Assembly (NCBI RefSeq): GCF_022965805.1
Contig: NC_133105.1
Coordinates: forward strand, 32,120,447 to 32,184,446
Direction of reading: 5' to 3'
Source: Primulina eburnea
Lineage: Eukaryota; Streptophyta; Magnoliopsida; Lamiales; Gesneriaceae
Length of the DNA stretch: 64,000 nucleotides
How positions within the stretch are numbered: the first letter of the stretch is position 1; each line of letters opens with the position of its first letter. The position numbers and the translations under genes are program-made. The notes beneath the pieces are model-generated. The model ran no database searches, had not been told where the DNA came from, and worked only from the letters and a program-made list of their open reading frames with translations. This document shows, in pieces, positions 33,495 through 43,671 of the stretch.

Positions 33495-35112
33495 ATCTCC
33501 CACTTGCACTAGAGCCAACTACCCATATGATTTAAACCCATTGATTCGCGATGCTTGTCGAATAATGGTCCAGGTAAAGGCTTAGCTAGTGGATCAACAA
33601 CATTATCGGCGGAGCCGACTTTGTCAAATGACACTTCTCCTCTTTCCACAATCTCTCCGAGGATGTGGTACTTTCTCAATACTAGTTTGGATTTCTGATG
33701 AGACCTAGGCTCCTTTGCTTGAGCTATAGCTCCCGTGTTGTCACACAACACCGGGACAGGAGCAACTCCATTAGGAATGACGTCCAACTCTTAGACGAAA
33801 TTCCTTATCCAAACAGCCTCCCTTTCTGCATCTGATGCAGCAATGTATTCGGCCTCTGTGCTGGAATCCGTAATATTGTCTTGCTTGGAACTCTTCCAAG
33901 AGACAGCAGCACCATTGAGCATGAATACAAAATCAGAGGTTGACTTCGAGTCATCGATATTTCTTTGGAAGCTAGAGTCGGTATAGCCTTCCAATTTTAT
34001 TTCTCCAGCCCATAGACCAAGAACAACTTATTGGTCCTTCTCAACTACTTGAGGATGTCTTGCACAGCTTTCAGGTGTGGAAGACCAGGGTTCGATTGAT
34101 ATCTACTCACTATACTTAGTGCGAAAGCCACGTCAAGACGTCTAGATATCATCCCATACATGATGCTACCAATTGCCGAAGCATAAGGAATGCTTGTCAT
34201 CGCCACTATCTCTGCATCAGTCTTGAGAGACAGACTTGGATAGGGACACGCCATGACACATTGGTAGATCTTCTCCCATGGACTCATCCATCGAGAACGG
34301 CTTCACGATGGTATCAATGTATGTGGACTGGGTGAGACCAAGCAATCTTCTCGATCTATCTCTATAGATCTGTATCCCAATACAAAAGATGCTTCACCCA
34401 AGTCCTGCATCGAGAACTTACTCGCTAACCATATTTTAGTTGATTGCAACATTCCTACATCATTCTCAATGAGTAGAATGTCATCAACATACAACACCAG
34501 GAATGTCACAGCACTCCCACTGACCTTCTTATACTCACAGGGTTCCTCACGATTCTTAGTAAATCAACTCTTTGATTGTACTATCGAATCCAAGGTTCCA
34601 ACTCCTAGATGCCTGCTTTAGACCATAAATAGATCTCTGAAGTTTGCATACCATATGCTCACTTCCGATAGATGTAAACCCTTCAGGTTAAGACATGTAA
34701 ATAACTTTCTTAAAATCCCCATTAAGAAAGTCTGTCTTGACATCCATCTGCCATATCTCATGGTCATACCATGCAACTATGGCTAGCAAAATCCTTATGG
34801 ACTTGAACAGTGCAACTGATGAAAAGGTTTCCTCAAAGTCAACTCCTTGTATTTGAGTATATCCTTTTGCCACCAATCGCGCCTTGAAGGTCAATACCTT
34901 CCCATCCGCCCCAAGTCCCTATGGGAACCGTTCCCTCAGGTGGATCTATAAGATCCCATACTTGGTTCGAATGCATGGAATTCATCTCAGATTCCATAGC
35001 TTCAAGCCATTTTGATGAATCGACATCAGATAACGCTTCCTTGAAGGTCCTTGGATCACATCCATGGTTAGGCTCATCATGGCCCTCTTCAAGAAGCAGA
35101 CCATACCTCATA
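33495..35112 (-). pseudogene. D2 copia RT-RNase H, decayed
   Basis: Reading down from 35111 on the minus strand: EALSDVDSSKWLEAMESEMNSM (RT entry), ARLVAKGYTQIQGVDFEETFSSVALFKSIRI, the catalytic LYVDDILLIENDVG (34303-34509), IGSIMYGMISRRLDVAFALS (34045-34287) and RNase H with STSDFVFMLNGAAVSWKSSKQ and STEAEYIAASDAEREAVWI (33791-33994). The tail ends DPLAKPLPGPLFDKH (33509-33787). Six or more frames with shifts and stops make up what should be one polyprotein. Confidence 0.9.
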
Positions 35113-36918
35113 GGTTGTGGGGACTCGGGCTCTAACTCAATTCTTTTGGGATTTAATCGGATCTTTGTTTGAAAATGTGGGTCAAAAATTTGCTTTTAAC
35201 ATTAATCCAAATGTATAACTAAAGCATATCATGTCTTTATATTAATTAAACAACATAACGTACATACATGTATGTTTCGTACAAGCATACACTAGTGTGC
35301 AAATACCAACTACAAACATAAGTGATACAAGTCTAGTAGGAAACACTACAAATCTTCAACGCCCGAGATCTCCACGCTATCATCAATCTCTCATCTAGCT
35401 CGAGACCCAGATCCTGCCCCACCTGTTGCCATGCACACATACAGACACGACAACAGCCGGATAACTCCGGTGAGAACATATCCCAGTATAAAACATGGAT
35501 GCATGCAATGTAATAATCATGTACAAGAGCATAGCATATATCAAGTAACATTAATGCAAATCTAAACATGTAGAAGAATACAAATCTGTATTCAACATTT
35601 AAATCTTGACTCGACTCGTTTCTAATCTAGGGATCCCGTGTGAATAAGACGGTCTGTTACCTACCCAACCACTCGAGGCAACAGGTACGTCTTATTCCTA
35701 GACTTCGGTCAACTCTGTATCGAAGGTCTACACATAGAGTAAATCTACTACCATGCGTCGATACACCGAAACGTCTAGTTTTGGCCAGTCTGCCAATATC
35801 TCCTATCTCAGGACTCAAATATAAATCAATAAACAAGGCATTACATAATGAAATGTAATAACAATCTAGTATGTGATTTAGGGAAACTCGTATCAAATCT
35901 GAATCGAGTTGTGCAATCCCGAGACCACATGAATTATACCTTTCTTGTCGCACTGTCTATGTCGAGATCTTGAAGTCGGAATGTCACTCTGTCAAGACTA
36001 ATCTGAAATGACCATATACAAATGTTCTATATCAAAACACAACTCAAACAAGTCTTGGAATAATCAATAATCAGTCTCGGTACAAGTTGACGGCATAACG
36101 GCGTACTTCTTCGATACCGATAATCTCACAACAATATACTCACTCACAATCACCTCATAATCTCATCAACACTTCAATACACAAGCTGAAATCTATACAA
36201 TCTTAACATAATACATGCTGAAAGTTCGAATAATAGCATACGGTTTCCGAAAATCAATCCGGTAACGAATATACCAAGCTCAAGATATCAAGAACACATA
36301 TTCTAACTCAAATCTGAATTCCCCCAACACATATATTTCGAAACATGGTGCAAGTGAGTAAAAAGTATACCCTTATGAAGCTTGTGATACCAGGAGCAAG
36401 AATCTTCACTCGGATTCCAAATCAGATGTGCAAATCTCTCACAATTCCAAGTGAGCTATGAAGAAAGCTTGAAAGAATTCCATGGAGAGGGGTCTCGGTT
36501 CTTGTTCTGAATGCAAGGGAAATGAAGACACCTATCATATATTGCATGCAAAGGGACGAGTGTTTATGCTTTTCAAATGACACGCACTACCGCGGGTGCG
36601 GTATCTCAAGAGCGCGGGTGCGCTGTGCTCACGGCAGCCCTTGTATTTTCTGAAATTCTCGGACCGCGGGTGCGGTCCTTGCATGACCGCGGGTGCGGTC
36701 GCACGACCGCTGGGTGCGGTCTTACTAGCACCGCGGGTGCGGTCTTGCTTCGCACAAATTCACCAAATTTTCTGTCAATGCACCGCGGGTGCGGTCCTTC
36801 CTGTACCGCGGGTGCGGTGTGGCTTCGGCCCAAACCTCACAATTCTGATTTAAATGCCATGCATTCTTACCTTTACAAGTCTAACATCAATGCCAGTTGT
36901 TAATTCTCGAGCCTTACA
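35113..36918 (-). repeat. E2 3' LTR (1806 bp)
   Basis: On the minus strand it starts TGTAAGGCTCGAGAA at 36918, preceded by the polypurine tract AAGAGGGGGAGAAA. It aligns with 4138-5942. The GC-motif array is at 36589-36817, with a TATATGAT-like box near 36537. Confidence 0.93.
36589..36817 (-). promoter_or_regulatory. Array of about eight ACCGCGGGTGCGGT motifs, U3 of E2 LTR
   Basis: The copies have the same 14-bp motif and similar spacing as in E1, including the one copy starting AGCGCGGG. Several single-base differences between the E1 and E2 arrays fall inside the motif (for example ACCGCTGGG near 36707). Overlapping reading frames with Gly-Cys-Gly repeats in this region come from the motif and are not genes. 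Confidence 0.75.
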
Positions 36919-37020
36919 TTTCTCCCCCTCTTGGACAGGAGTTCGTCCTCGAACTCGTAAACAAGTAATCTTGCAAGTATATATGAAACAGTCTAATCAA
37001 AATTGCAAGGAAGACTTACA

Positions 37021-38583
37021 TCATATGAATAGCTCTGCATGTTTCTGTCTCATATCAGACTCTGTCTCCCAAGTCGCTTCCTCGATGCCATGACGACTCC
37101 ACTGAACCTTCACCAGCGGAATGGACTTCGTTCTGAGCTGTTTTTCTTTCCGATCAAGAATCTGTATCGGTCTTTCAACATAGCTCAGAGTCTGATCCAC
37201 CTCGGCTTCGTCAGGTTGAATGACATGAGAATCATCTGGCATGTATCTACGCAACATCGATACATGAAAAACGTCATGTATACCAGACAATGAAGGAGGA
37301 AGAGCAAGTCTGTAAGCTCGATCGCCAATCTTCTCAAGGATTTCATACGGACCGACGTATCTAGGAGACAACTTCCCTCTCTTTCCAAATCTGACAATGC
37401 CTCTGAAAGGAGAAATCTTCAAAAACACTCTGTCTCCCTGCTCGAATACTAACGGTCTGCGTCTGATATTGGCGTACTTCGCCTGTCTATCCTGTGCTGT
37501 CTTCATTCTCCTCTGAATTATCTTCACTTTCTCGGTCATCTCACGAATCATATCAGGCCCCAACTCTGGTACCTCTGAGATATCATCCCAGTACAACGGA
37601 GATCTGCACTTCTTACCATACAAAGCTTCGAACGGTGCCATCTCAATGCTAGTCTGATAACTGTTGTTGTATGAAAACTCACACAACGGCAATGAATCTT
37701 GCCAACTAGTACCAAAGTCTAGTACTACAGCTCTCAGCATGTCCTCTAAAGTCTGGATAGTCCGCTCTGACTGTCCGTCCGTCTGAGGATGATAAGCAGT
37801 GCTCAGGTGTAAAGTCGTACCCAAAGCCTGCTGCAGGCTGTGCCAAAAGTGAGAAGTGAATCGTGGATCACGATCTGATACGATCGACTTCGGCACACCG
37901 TGCAATCTGACGACCTCTCTGACATACAACTCTGCCATCTGATCGTGTCGATAGGTCATTCTGTACGGAATAAAACACGCTGATTTGTTCAGTCTGTCTA
38001 TCACAACCCAAATCGCGTCACAGCCCCACGAAGATCGAGGTAACTTCGTCACGAAATCCATGGAAATGTGATCCCATTTCCATTCAGGAACAGACAAACT
38101 CTGAAGTAAACCTCCGGGCTTCTTTCTTTCTGCCTTCACCTGTTGGCAATTCAAACATTTAGACACAAATTCTGCAATATCTGTCTTCATCTGCTTCCAC
38201 CAGAATTGCATCTTCAAGTCATTGTACATCTTCCTGCCACCAGGATGAATGCTAAACCGACTACAGTGTGCCTCTGACATGATCTGTCGTCTCAAATCTG
38301 AAATCTCTGGCACTACTAAGCGGTTATTCACATACAGAACAAAATCTCTAACCTGATATTCTGAGATATGTCCAGCTCTGACCATATCAATCGATCTCTG
38401 CATACTCGGATCGGTTCTCTGCGCTTCTTTGACCTTCAAAATCAGATCTGGCTCAATCTGGATCACAGCAAGTCGCAACGGTCTACTATCTGTATCAAAT
38501 TTCAATCCAGACAAACAACAATCCTCTACTAACTTCGATACACCTACGGTCGACAAGGAAAGAGCACATACCTTTCGACTCAA
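37021..38583 (-). CDS. E2 integrase with C-terminal chromodomain
   Basis: A 520-residue frame has the zinc-binding HHCC module (H...H near [14 protein letters not shown]...C in CLNCQQVK). The catalytic triad is visible as D in [10 protein letters not shown] in IVSDRDPRF and E in [14 protein letters not shown]. The C-terminal GKLSPRYVGPYEI block is followed by a chromodomain (VKVQWSRHGIEEATWE) that in this clade directs insertion to marked chromatin. The true protein is a continuation of the RT frame. A frameshift near 38660 separates them, so the Met start at 38583 is only the first Met of the open stretch. Confidence 0.92.
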   Translation of the reverse strand: MSRKVCALSLSTVGVSKLVEDCCLSGLKFDTDSRPLRLAVIQIEPDLILKVKEAQRTDPSMQRSIDMVRAGHISEYQVRDFVLYVNNRLVVPEISDLRRQIMSEAHCSRFSIHPGGRKMYNDLKMQFWWKQMKTDIAEFVSKCLNCQQVKAERKKPGGLLQSLSVPEWKWDHISMDFVTKLPRSSWGCDAIWVVIDRLNKSACFIPYRMTYRHDQMAELYVREVVRLHGVPKSIVSDRDPRFTSHFWHSLQQALGTTLHLSTAYHPQTDGQSERTIQTLEDMLRAVVLDFGTSWQDSLPLCEFSYNNSYQTSIEMAPFEALYGKKCRSPLYWDDISEVPELGPDMIREMTEKVKIIQRRMKTAQDRQAKYANIRRRPLVFEQGDRVFLKISPFRGIVRFGKRGKLSPRYVGPYEILEKIGDRAYRLALPPSLSGIHDVFHVSMLRRYMPDDSHVIQPDEAEVDQTLSYVERPIQILDRKEKQLRTKSIPLVKVQWSRHGIEEATWETESDMRQKHAELFI

Positions 38584-40060
38584 GGCGTCTGCCGCTGCAT
38601 TCGACTTCCCTGGAGAATACTTGATCTCGCAATCAAAATCTTTCAGCAGATCAAGCCATCTGCGCTAGTCGCATATTCAGCTCTGACTGAGAGAATAGGT
38701 ACTTCAAGCTCTTATGATCTGAATAGATCTCAAATTTCTCGCCATACAGATAATGACGCCAGATCTTGAGTGCAAAGACAATCGCCGCCAATTCAAGATC
38801 ATGAATCGGATAACGGGTCTCGTGCGGCTTCAGCTGTCTAGAGGCGTACGCTATCACGTGCCCTCGCTGCATAAGAACACACCCTAACCCTCTGTGAGAT
38901 GCGTCACAGTATACAACAAACTCACCTGTACCTGAAGGAATCGTCAAGACAGGTGCACTAGTCAGCCTCTTCTTCAACTCTACAAAACTGACTTCACAAG
39001 CTTCAGACCACACAAATGGCATGTTCTTCTGTGTCAACTGAGTGATAGGCTTCGCTATACTGGAGAAATCTCGGATAAAACGACGATAATACCCGGCTAG
39101 ACCCATGAAACTGCGTATCTCAGGCACAGAAATCGGTCTCGGCCAACTGATCACAGCCTCAACTTTACTCGGATCTACCGCAATACCCTCTCCAGATATA
39201 ATATGCCCCAAGAAGACAACCTTTCTCAGCCAGAATTCGCACTTGGACAGTTTGGCATACAACTGCTCTTTTCTCAAAGTCTTCAATACAATTCTCAGAT
39301 GATCTGCATGCTCAGTCAGATTCTTCGAATACACCAAGATATCATCAATGAACACAATCACAAAATCAACTAAATATCTCTGAAAAATGCGGTTCATCAA
39401 ACTCATAAATACCGCTGGTGCATTCGTTAAACCAAAAGGCATAACGATGAACTCGTAGTGCCCATACCTGGTCCGGAATGCAGTCTTCGGAATATCAACG
39501 TCTCTAACTCTGAGCTGATGATACCCTGATCTCAAATCAATCTTCGAGTATACAGAAGATCCCTGTAACTGATCAAACAGATCATCGATGCGAGGCAACG
39601 GATACTTGTTCTTCACTGTCGCCTTGTTCAACTGTCGGTAATCAATACACAGTCGCATCGAACCATCTTTCTTTCTAACAAAAAGTACCGGAGCACCCCA
39701 AGGAGATACACTGGGTCTGATATATCCCTTGGACAGAAGATCTTCCAACTGTGCTTTCAACTCTTTCAGCTCTATCGGTGCCATCCTATACGGAGCTCTC
39801 GAAATAGGAACACTGCCTGGTACAAGATCTATGCTGAAATCAACCTCTCGAACTGGAGGCAACCCTGGAATCTCATCAGGGAAAACATCTGCAAATTCGC
39901 AAACCACTGGCAGATCTGCCAATGCTGGGCTCGACTTTAGTAGGTCTACTGAATAAACGAGAGAGCCTTCTGCTCCTCTCTGAAGCAATCTACTCATAGT
40001 CAGAGCAGATATTAAGGGAATCCGAGATCTGGAACCCTTTTCCGTAGAATTTCCACTCAT
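38584..40060 (-). pseudogene. E2 RT and RNase H
   Basis: A 469-residue frame (38651-40060) contains [13 protein letters not shown], the RT fingers ([40 protein letters not shown]), the catalytic FIDDILVYS, and RNase H with [19 protein letters not shown] and [11 protein letters not shown]. It is separated from gag-protease by an inserted T near 40039 and from integrase by a change near 38665. Apart from these two shifts the motifs are intact. Confidence 0.92.
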
Positions 40061-41520
40061 CTGTCATTTCGGGTCTGAATCTGACAATCTTGTGGAAACA
40101 ATCTACAGTGTCCCTGTACTTGGTTAACATATCTATGCCAACTATACAGTCAAAATCAGCTAAACCAAGTACTACACAGTCTAAATCAATCTCATGCCCC
40201 TCAAACTGAAGCATACAGTGTCTAACAGTAGTCACAGATATCAAACAACTTCCCAACGGAGAAGCTATAGACACTACCGTAGACATCGACTCAACAGGCA
40301 ATGAATGTCTCAATGCAAAATGTTCAGCTATGAATGTATGAGATGCACCTGTGTCAATCAACACATATGCAGGATAACCGCAAAGAAAACAGTTACCTGC
40401 AATGACGTCATCTGGCGCCTCCTGCGCCTGCTCCTCTGTCAGGGCAAACACCCTAGCCTGCTGTCGAGGAGGCTGACTCACTGTCTGACTACCTCCTGGT
40501 CTTTGCCGGGTCTGTGTAGATGGTGGCTGGAAGGAGTGTACAGAGGATTCCTGTCTCTCCATCTGTGGCGCTGGTGCGGATGACCCTGCACTCTGGAATC
40601 GTGGTGCACCTCTCTGGGGACAAACTCTAGCGAAGTTTCCCTGTTGCCTACAGATGTTGCAGCGTCCCATAACTCCTTGACACTGCTCCGTCGCATGTCG
40701 TCCTCCACACGAGCTACAATATACGCCACTGTAATCTGAACCCTGACCTCTCTGTCGAGATCCACTCGAACTCGATGAACTACTCCCGGACTTCTTAAAC
40801 TGCTTGCCCTTAGCCTTCAGAAATTCCTTCTTGCCACTACCACTAACTCCACTGTCAAAACGAGGAGGAGGTGGTGGAAACTGTACGGTCGTGGACTGTG
40901 GCGGTCTCTGCCCCTGAACACCGTAAGAAGCGCCTCGCTGCCTGATCAAGCCAGCCTCTGCTCCCTTAGCTCTGTTCAGTGCCTCTGAAAAAGTATTAGG
41001 TCGTCCCGTGTTCACCAAAGTAAAAACATCGGGGTTCAGCCCGTTGATGAACTTATCAGCCACTGCCTCGTCGTTCCCTGCTACATGCGGTGCAAATCGA
41101 AGCAACGCAAAAAATTTAGCCACATACTCCTCGATGTTCCACTGTCCCTGCCTTAAATTCGCAAATTCAGCTCCTTTATCTTTTCGGTAGGAAACGGGGA
41201 AGAAGCGCTGATAGAACTCATCTTTGAAGACTTTCCACGTGATGTCAATGCCTCGGTGCTCCAAGGCTCTCTTCGTAGTCAACCACCAGCTCTTGGCAAC
41301 CTCTTGCATCTGATGCCCTATCAACTTCACACGTCGCTCATCAGTATATGCCAAAAACTCAAACAACATCTCGATATCATCAAGCCAGCTCTCGCACTCT
41401 ACTGCACTCTCTGTGCCCTTCAAGGTAGGCGGATGGAAAGACTGAAATCTCTTCAATAAGGTCTCCATCGGCTAGCGGTGACATCCATCTGTGCACCTTA
41501 TGTGCTACCCTGCTCTGGCT
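39990..41520 (-). pseudogene. E2 gag and protease, 5' end missing
   Basis: A 492-residue frame (39990-41468) begins [18 protein letters not shown]. It has the zinc knuckles [13 protein letters not shown] and [14 protein letters not shown]. In the second, the His of CX2CX4HX4C is Asn (GN instead of GH), which would weaken zinc binding. The protease DTGASHTFI follows. The N-terminal MPPRR region is lost at 41520, and a one-base deletion near 41472 shifts the frame just upstream of the Met. Confidence 0.9.
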
Positions 41521-41774
41521 CTGGCTAGTAGCTCAATTGGTACCAGGATTGTGCTAAGTACCTATATATCCATGTGGTCTTAGGTTCGATCCTGGGAAGG
41601 CACAGACTCCAGTTCATGGGCTGGAGGAGTTCTATGAGTAACCCGTACGACGCCTATGGAAAGCCCATGAGGGAAAATGCCCCATAGAGGGACCCCAAGA
41701 TCGGGATAGCCTTGGGTCGATCGGGGCAGTGGGCCGTATGGGCGGTCCACTGGGCCTGTAATGGGTCGTTACAA
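41521..41774 (+). repeat. tRNA-like / possible SINE-derived segment
   Basis: A box A-like TAGCTCAATTGG (41529-41540) and a box B-like GGTTCGATCCT (41583-41593) are spaced as in a tRNA-type RNA polymerase III promoter with about 10 extra bases. The remaining GC-rich body, without ORF, runs to the Athila gag fragment. No perfect cloverleaf and no clear poly-A or T-rich tail or target duplication were found, so it may be a SINE remnant or a decayed tRNA-like insertion. Confidence 0.45.
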
Positions 41775-42171
41775 TGGCTCCAATCACTTCTCTTGGGGAA
41801 TATCACGACATGGCGGGAGTTGGCAACGAAGTTGCTTCCTAAGTATTTTCCACCGCAAAGTTGGCACAATTGAAGATCGAGATCAGCACTTTTCAGCACA
41901 CTGATTTTGAGCAGTTGTATGAGATATGGGAACGGTATAAGGAGTTGTTGAGGAGGTGCCCAAATCATGTTTTTGAAGACTGGGTACAAATTGAATTATT
42001 CTACAATGGTCTGAATGGGCAAACACGAGGAAATGTCGATGCAGCGGCTAGTGGCACGATCTTTGCCAAATCTCCTGATCAAGCTTATGACTTGTTTGAG
42101 CAGATGATTATTAATAGCTACCAGTGGCCGTCTAAGAGGTCAGGAGTAAAGAGGAAAGCTGTAGTTTATGC
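41775..42171 (+). pseudogene. Athila-like gag fragment (plus strand)
   Basis: It starts WLQSLLLGNITTWRELATKLL. After a one-base deletion near 41850 it continues LAQLKIEISTFQHTDFEQLYEIWERYKELLRRCPNHVFEDWVQIELFYNGL to YQWPSKRSG...VVYAV. It matches the element A gag (29652-30000 and 28200-28265) but in the opposite orientation. The right end is cut by an LTR at 42172. Confidence 0.88.
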
Positions 42172-43671
42172 TGTGTGAAACGTCAGTGCATTTTAAAATT
42201 TTACTGAACATTTTTTTTAAAAAAAATGCAATGACCAAAACCATGCCTACATAAATCCATAAAATTCGAAACATGCATTTTTTGAAATCATCCCGAAGCT
42301 GAATAAAATAACTACAATTAAAATTATGAAATGAACAACCAACCTAAACAATTTACCGTTAAAAAATATAGAACGTCAAGCATGCTAAAATCTGTCAAAA
42401 CCATCGACAAAATAAAATCATCAACCACTAAAAACGTTGTTTCAATGTTTCCCATAAAATCATATTCTTGCGGAAGAATACAAGGTCCTCGGGTTAACGT
42501 GCGCCACCACCTTTGCCCGTTCAGTCATCATCACCTCCAGTCTCCTGATCAAATGCTCACCTGCATCATTCACACCTACTGAGTTTAAAAACTCAAGACA
42601 TCTGTAACGTTATAACAAATATATATACGTAACATGCAACAGTGAAAAATACGGAAACCAACATACATTTTATGATCTCAAAAGCATAACGTAAACATAT
42701 CATATAATAGCATAACGTGTCAAAACATGTCTCATCATATCATCATCTACGTATACAATTTCTTTAATCGAATTCAGTTCATTAGTTGTGACTTTTGTAT
42801 CTGCTCTAATCGTATTAACTATATTTTATCGGCTCTATTCGATGGATCCATCTACGTATAACCGTGGTACCCGGCGGATGTCGGACATCAGCGACAGTAT
42901 TAACCATCCACTGAGCTTAGGCCTCATCATCATCGTATACATATATCGTCAGTTATAACCAAATCTCATCTTTCAAAAAACATCGTCATTATCATCACTT
43001 ATCAAAATCATACATATACGTAATTTTTTTCTTAAAATCAATCATGCAAACCCTTTTTTCTTAATTTCATAAAAATTCATATATGTGGTACATAAACATT
43101 TAAAAACATAATAAATTTTTGCTCAGGGCACTGCCAGGACTAAAATCTCGACTCGGGTGCAAAATGACCATTTTACCCCGGAAAACCAAAAATGACCATT
43201 TTAACCCTGGACCTCTAAATTTCGACCTGAAGCTTACCAAACTCCTTAAAAAATCGCAAAACATATTTATAAGAATTTCTTAGAAGTAAACTCAACTCCG
43301 TTTCAAAACTTAAACGATTCGTTTTAAAACTTGGATCGGGGTCCCGGTTTTAACCCTAATCAACTCGGAACTTAACCAATTTCTCCCAAACGTTTACCAG
43401 ACCTTATACACGTCTAACAGCCATTAAACCATCTAGAACAGTCCACTACACCCTTCAAACAGTCCCAACAAGCTGCTGGATTTTTCGGCTCTTGCTAATC
43501 CTCAAACCCTAGTCGCACCAACTCGTCGTTTTGCCAACCCTATACCTAAACCTCGAGGACCAGCCTTGGACCAGACCTTTCTAACCAACCTTAGGACCAT
43601 CTGGACCAACCTAAGCACAACCCTCAGCCCCATGAACGCACTGTAGAGCCAAAATCAGTACACTTAATACC
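42172..43671 (-). repeat. Gypsy LTR fragment, minus orientation
   Basis: It begins TGTGAAACGTCAGTGC on the plus strand, the complement of an LTR end ...GACGTTTCACA. Blocks such as CCGTGGTACCCGGCGGATGTCGG (about 42860-42885) and GGCACTGCCAGGACTAAAAT (about 43130) correspond, inverted and diverged, to blocks in the long LTR at about 60270 and 60950. It is AT-rich and without genes. The upstream end of the LTR is lost at the junction near 43671. Confidence 0.7.

Larger units (their letters stand above)
31341..35112 (-). mobile_element. Element D2: Ty1/copia (Tork/Angela-like), 3' part
   Basis: The 3' LTR is 31341-33494 and the pol remnants 33509-35111, ending abruptly at gypsy E2. On the minus strand the polypurine-like GCAAGTGGGAGAT stands before the LTR start TGTTAGAGTAGG, as I recall for Tork/Angela-type copia elements. 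Integrase, gag and the 5' LTR are absent from the window. Confidence 0.88.
35113..41520 (-). mobile_element. Element E2: Ty3/gypsy chromovirus, same family as E1, 5'-truncated
   Basis: The 3' LTR is 35113-36918, then integrase, RT and gag, ending in the middle of the gag start region at 41520. No primer site or 5' LTR follows. The inner sequence is very similar to E1 at both DNA and protein level. The first LTR base is G instead of T at 35113. The element cuts copia D2. Confidence 0.92.

Noticed and set aside
36577..36903. ORFs with Gly-Cys-Gly or Arg-Ser-rich repeats over the GC-motif array
   Set aside because: They are by-products of the repeated motif in all frames of both strands of an LTR promoter region.
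41524..41600. Functional tRNA gene
   Set aside because: Box A and B are present but the spacing is off and no clean acceptor or anticodon stem could be paired. It is treated as SINE- or tRNA-like.
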